From: Actinospineispora eucalypti
GTDB lineage: Bacteria > Actinomycetota > Actinomycetes > Mycobacteriales > Pseudonocardiaceae
DNA length: 64,000 bases
NCBI GenBank assembly: GCA_014208095.1
Contig: JACHMT010000001.1
Coordinates: 2,976,001-3,040,000 of the forward strand
Direction: 5' to 3'
The notes under the pieces were generated by a model. That model was not told where the DNA came from. It was given only the letters and a program-made list of their open reading frames with translations, and did not search any database. Each line of letters opens with the position of its first letter. Position 1 is the first letter of the stretch. Made by a program: the position numbers and the translations under genes. Below are positions 63,638 through 64,000 of the stretch, one piece after another.

Positions 63638-64000
63638 TCAGGCCCGAGTAGAGCCACCGCGAACGCGGCGAAGTCCGTACACCACGGCGCCGTTGATGGG
63701 GCCGAATATCGCCTGGCCGGCCATGCTCATCACCGCGAAGTGCACGACGACAGTGTTGACGTTCTGACTGAGCCACGCAGGCACGAGGAGAACCGGGATG
63801 ATCAGCCACCAGATCACCCCGTAGAGGACACCGGCGGTGACCAGGTCGTGCAGGTGGGTCGCGGAACCGAGGTAGCTGGCGAACATGGCGCCGAGGCCGG
63901 CGGCAACCAGGAGGTGCACCAGGCCGCCGGCGAGTGCACTGTGGCTGCCGACCAGGAGGGCAAGTGTCGGCAACATCTCCAGCCTGGCGAGCAGGACTCC
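63638..64000 (-). CDS. Small polytopic membrane protein, N-terminus outside window
   Basis: At least 112 residues (from ATG 63976); the frame stays open to the right edge, so the true start may lie outside. It has four hydrophobic stretches (LALLVGSHSALAGGLVHLLVAAGLGAMFASYLG; LVTAGVLYGVIWWLIIPVLLVPAWL; VVVHFAVMSMAGQAIFGPINGAVVYGL) and a short basic C-terminus (RRVRGGSTRA). I recognise no family; a transporter or membrane sensor component is possible. It is 120 bp from the PEP-synthase-like gene on the same strand. Confidence 0.55.
   Translation of the reverse strand, partial: GVLLARLEMLPTLALLVGSHSALAGGLVHLLVAAGLGAMFASYLGSATHLHDLVTAGVLYGVIWWLIIPVLLVPAWLSQNVNTVVVHFAVMSMAGQAIFGPINGAVVYGLRRVRGGSTRA

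Noticed and set aside
1..64000. CRISPR arrays, tRNA or rRNA genes, NRPS/PKS genes
   Set aside because: I saw no regular spaced repeats, cloverleaf-type sequences, rRNA segments, or carrier/ketosynthase motifs. The SARP genes alone do not prove a biosynthetic cluster in this window.

Overview
The window is high-GC DNA with strong G/C preference at third codon positions, GTG/TTG starts, several large SARP-type (AfsR/DnrI-like) regulators and long antisense shadow frames. This fits an actinomycete, most likely of the Pseudonocardiales or a related antibiotic-producing lineage. That placement is inferred from gene content; no rRNA or other marker gene is present.

Region 1 (1-26.6 kb) is almost entirely one giant gene that enters from the left edge. 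It encodes more than 8,200 residues: two amidoligase-like domains, two metallopeptidase-like modules (HELTH, HEVGH), a PP2C-like phosphatase domain, several transmembrane blocks and three large repeated winged-helix modules. A short motif (GLLGLA.GH.D...W) recurs just before membrane segments. Homology continues past the end of this frame into a +1-shifted frame that ends in a trypsin-like serine peptidase domain. The gene is therefore either frameshifted, mis-assembled or split. This is the best candidate in the window for an undescribed system.

Region 2 (27-55.4 kb) is a regulator-rich, transposon-scarred island with visibly lower GC in places. It holds two full-length SARP-NB-ARC-TPR regulators in tandem, a third SARP truncated beside an IS256 relic, four orphan OmpR-type winged-helix regulators (three with receivers lacking a usable phosphoacceptor), two TetR regulators, and an FlK-like thioesterase. 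It also holds secreted small proteins (one like peptidase inhibitor family I36), a serine beta-lactamase-fold hydrolase, an SDR oxidoreductase and a broken alpha/beta hydrolase. Mobile DNA comprises a near-complete IS21-family element with a frameshifted istA, IS110 and IS256 relics, and at least four scattered copies of a ~36-bp IS end, two of them in inverted orientation around 35.6-40.9 kb.

Region 3 (55.5-64 kb) starts with remnants of an acyl-CoA ligase and a P450. A compact minus-strand set follows, read from right to left: a membrane protein cut by the window edge, a PEP-synthase/rifampin-phosphotransferase-like enzyme, a calcineurin-like phosphoesterase, a CrtC/lipocalin-like protein, a MarR regulator and an intact P450. 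The phosphoesterase, CrtC-like and MarR genes overlap by ATGA/GTGA. A 19-bp perfect palindrome lies upstream of the PEP-synthase-like gene and could be the operator of this set. Together the genes look like a catabolic or tailoring pathway that phosphorylates, dephosphorylates and hydroxylates an unknown hydrophobic substrate.
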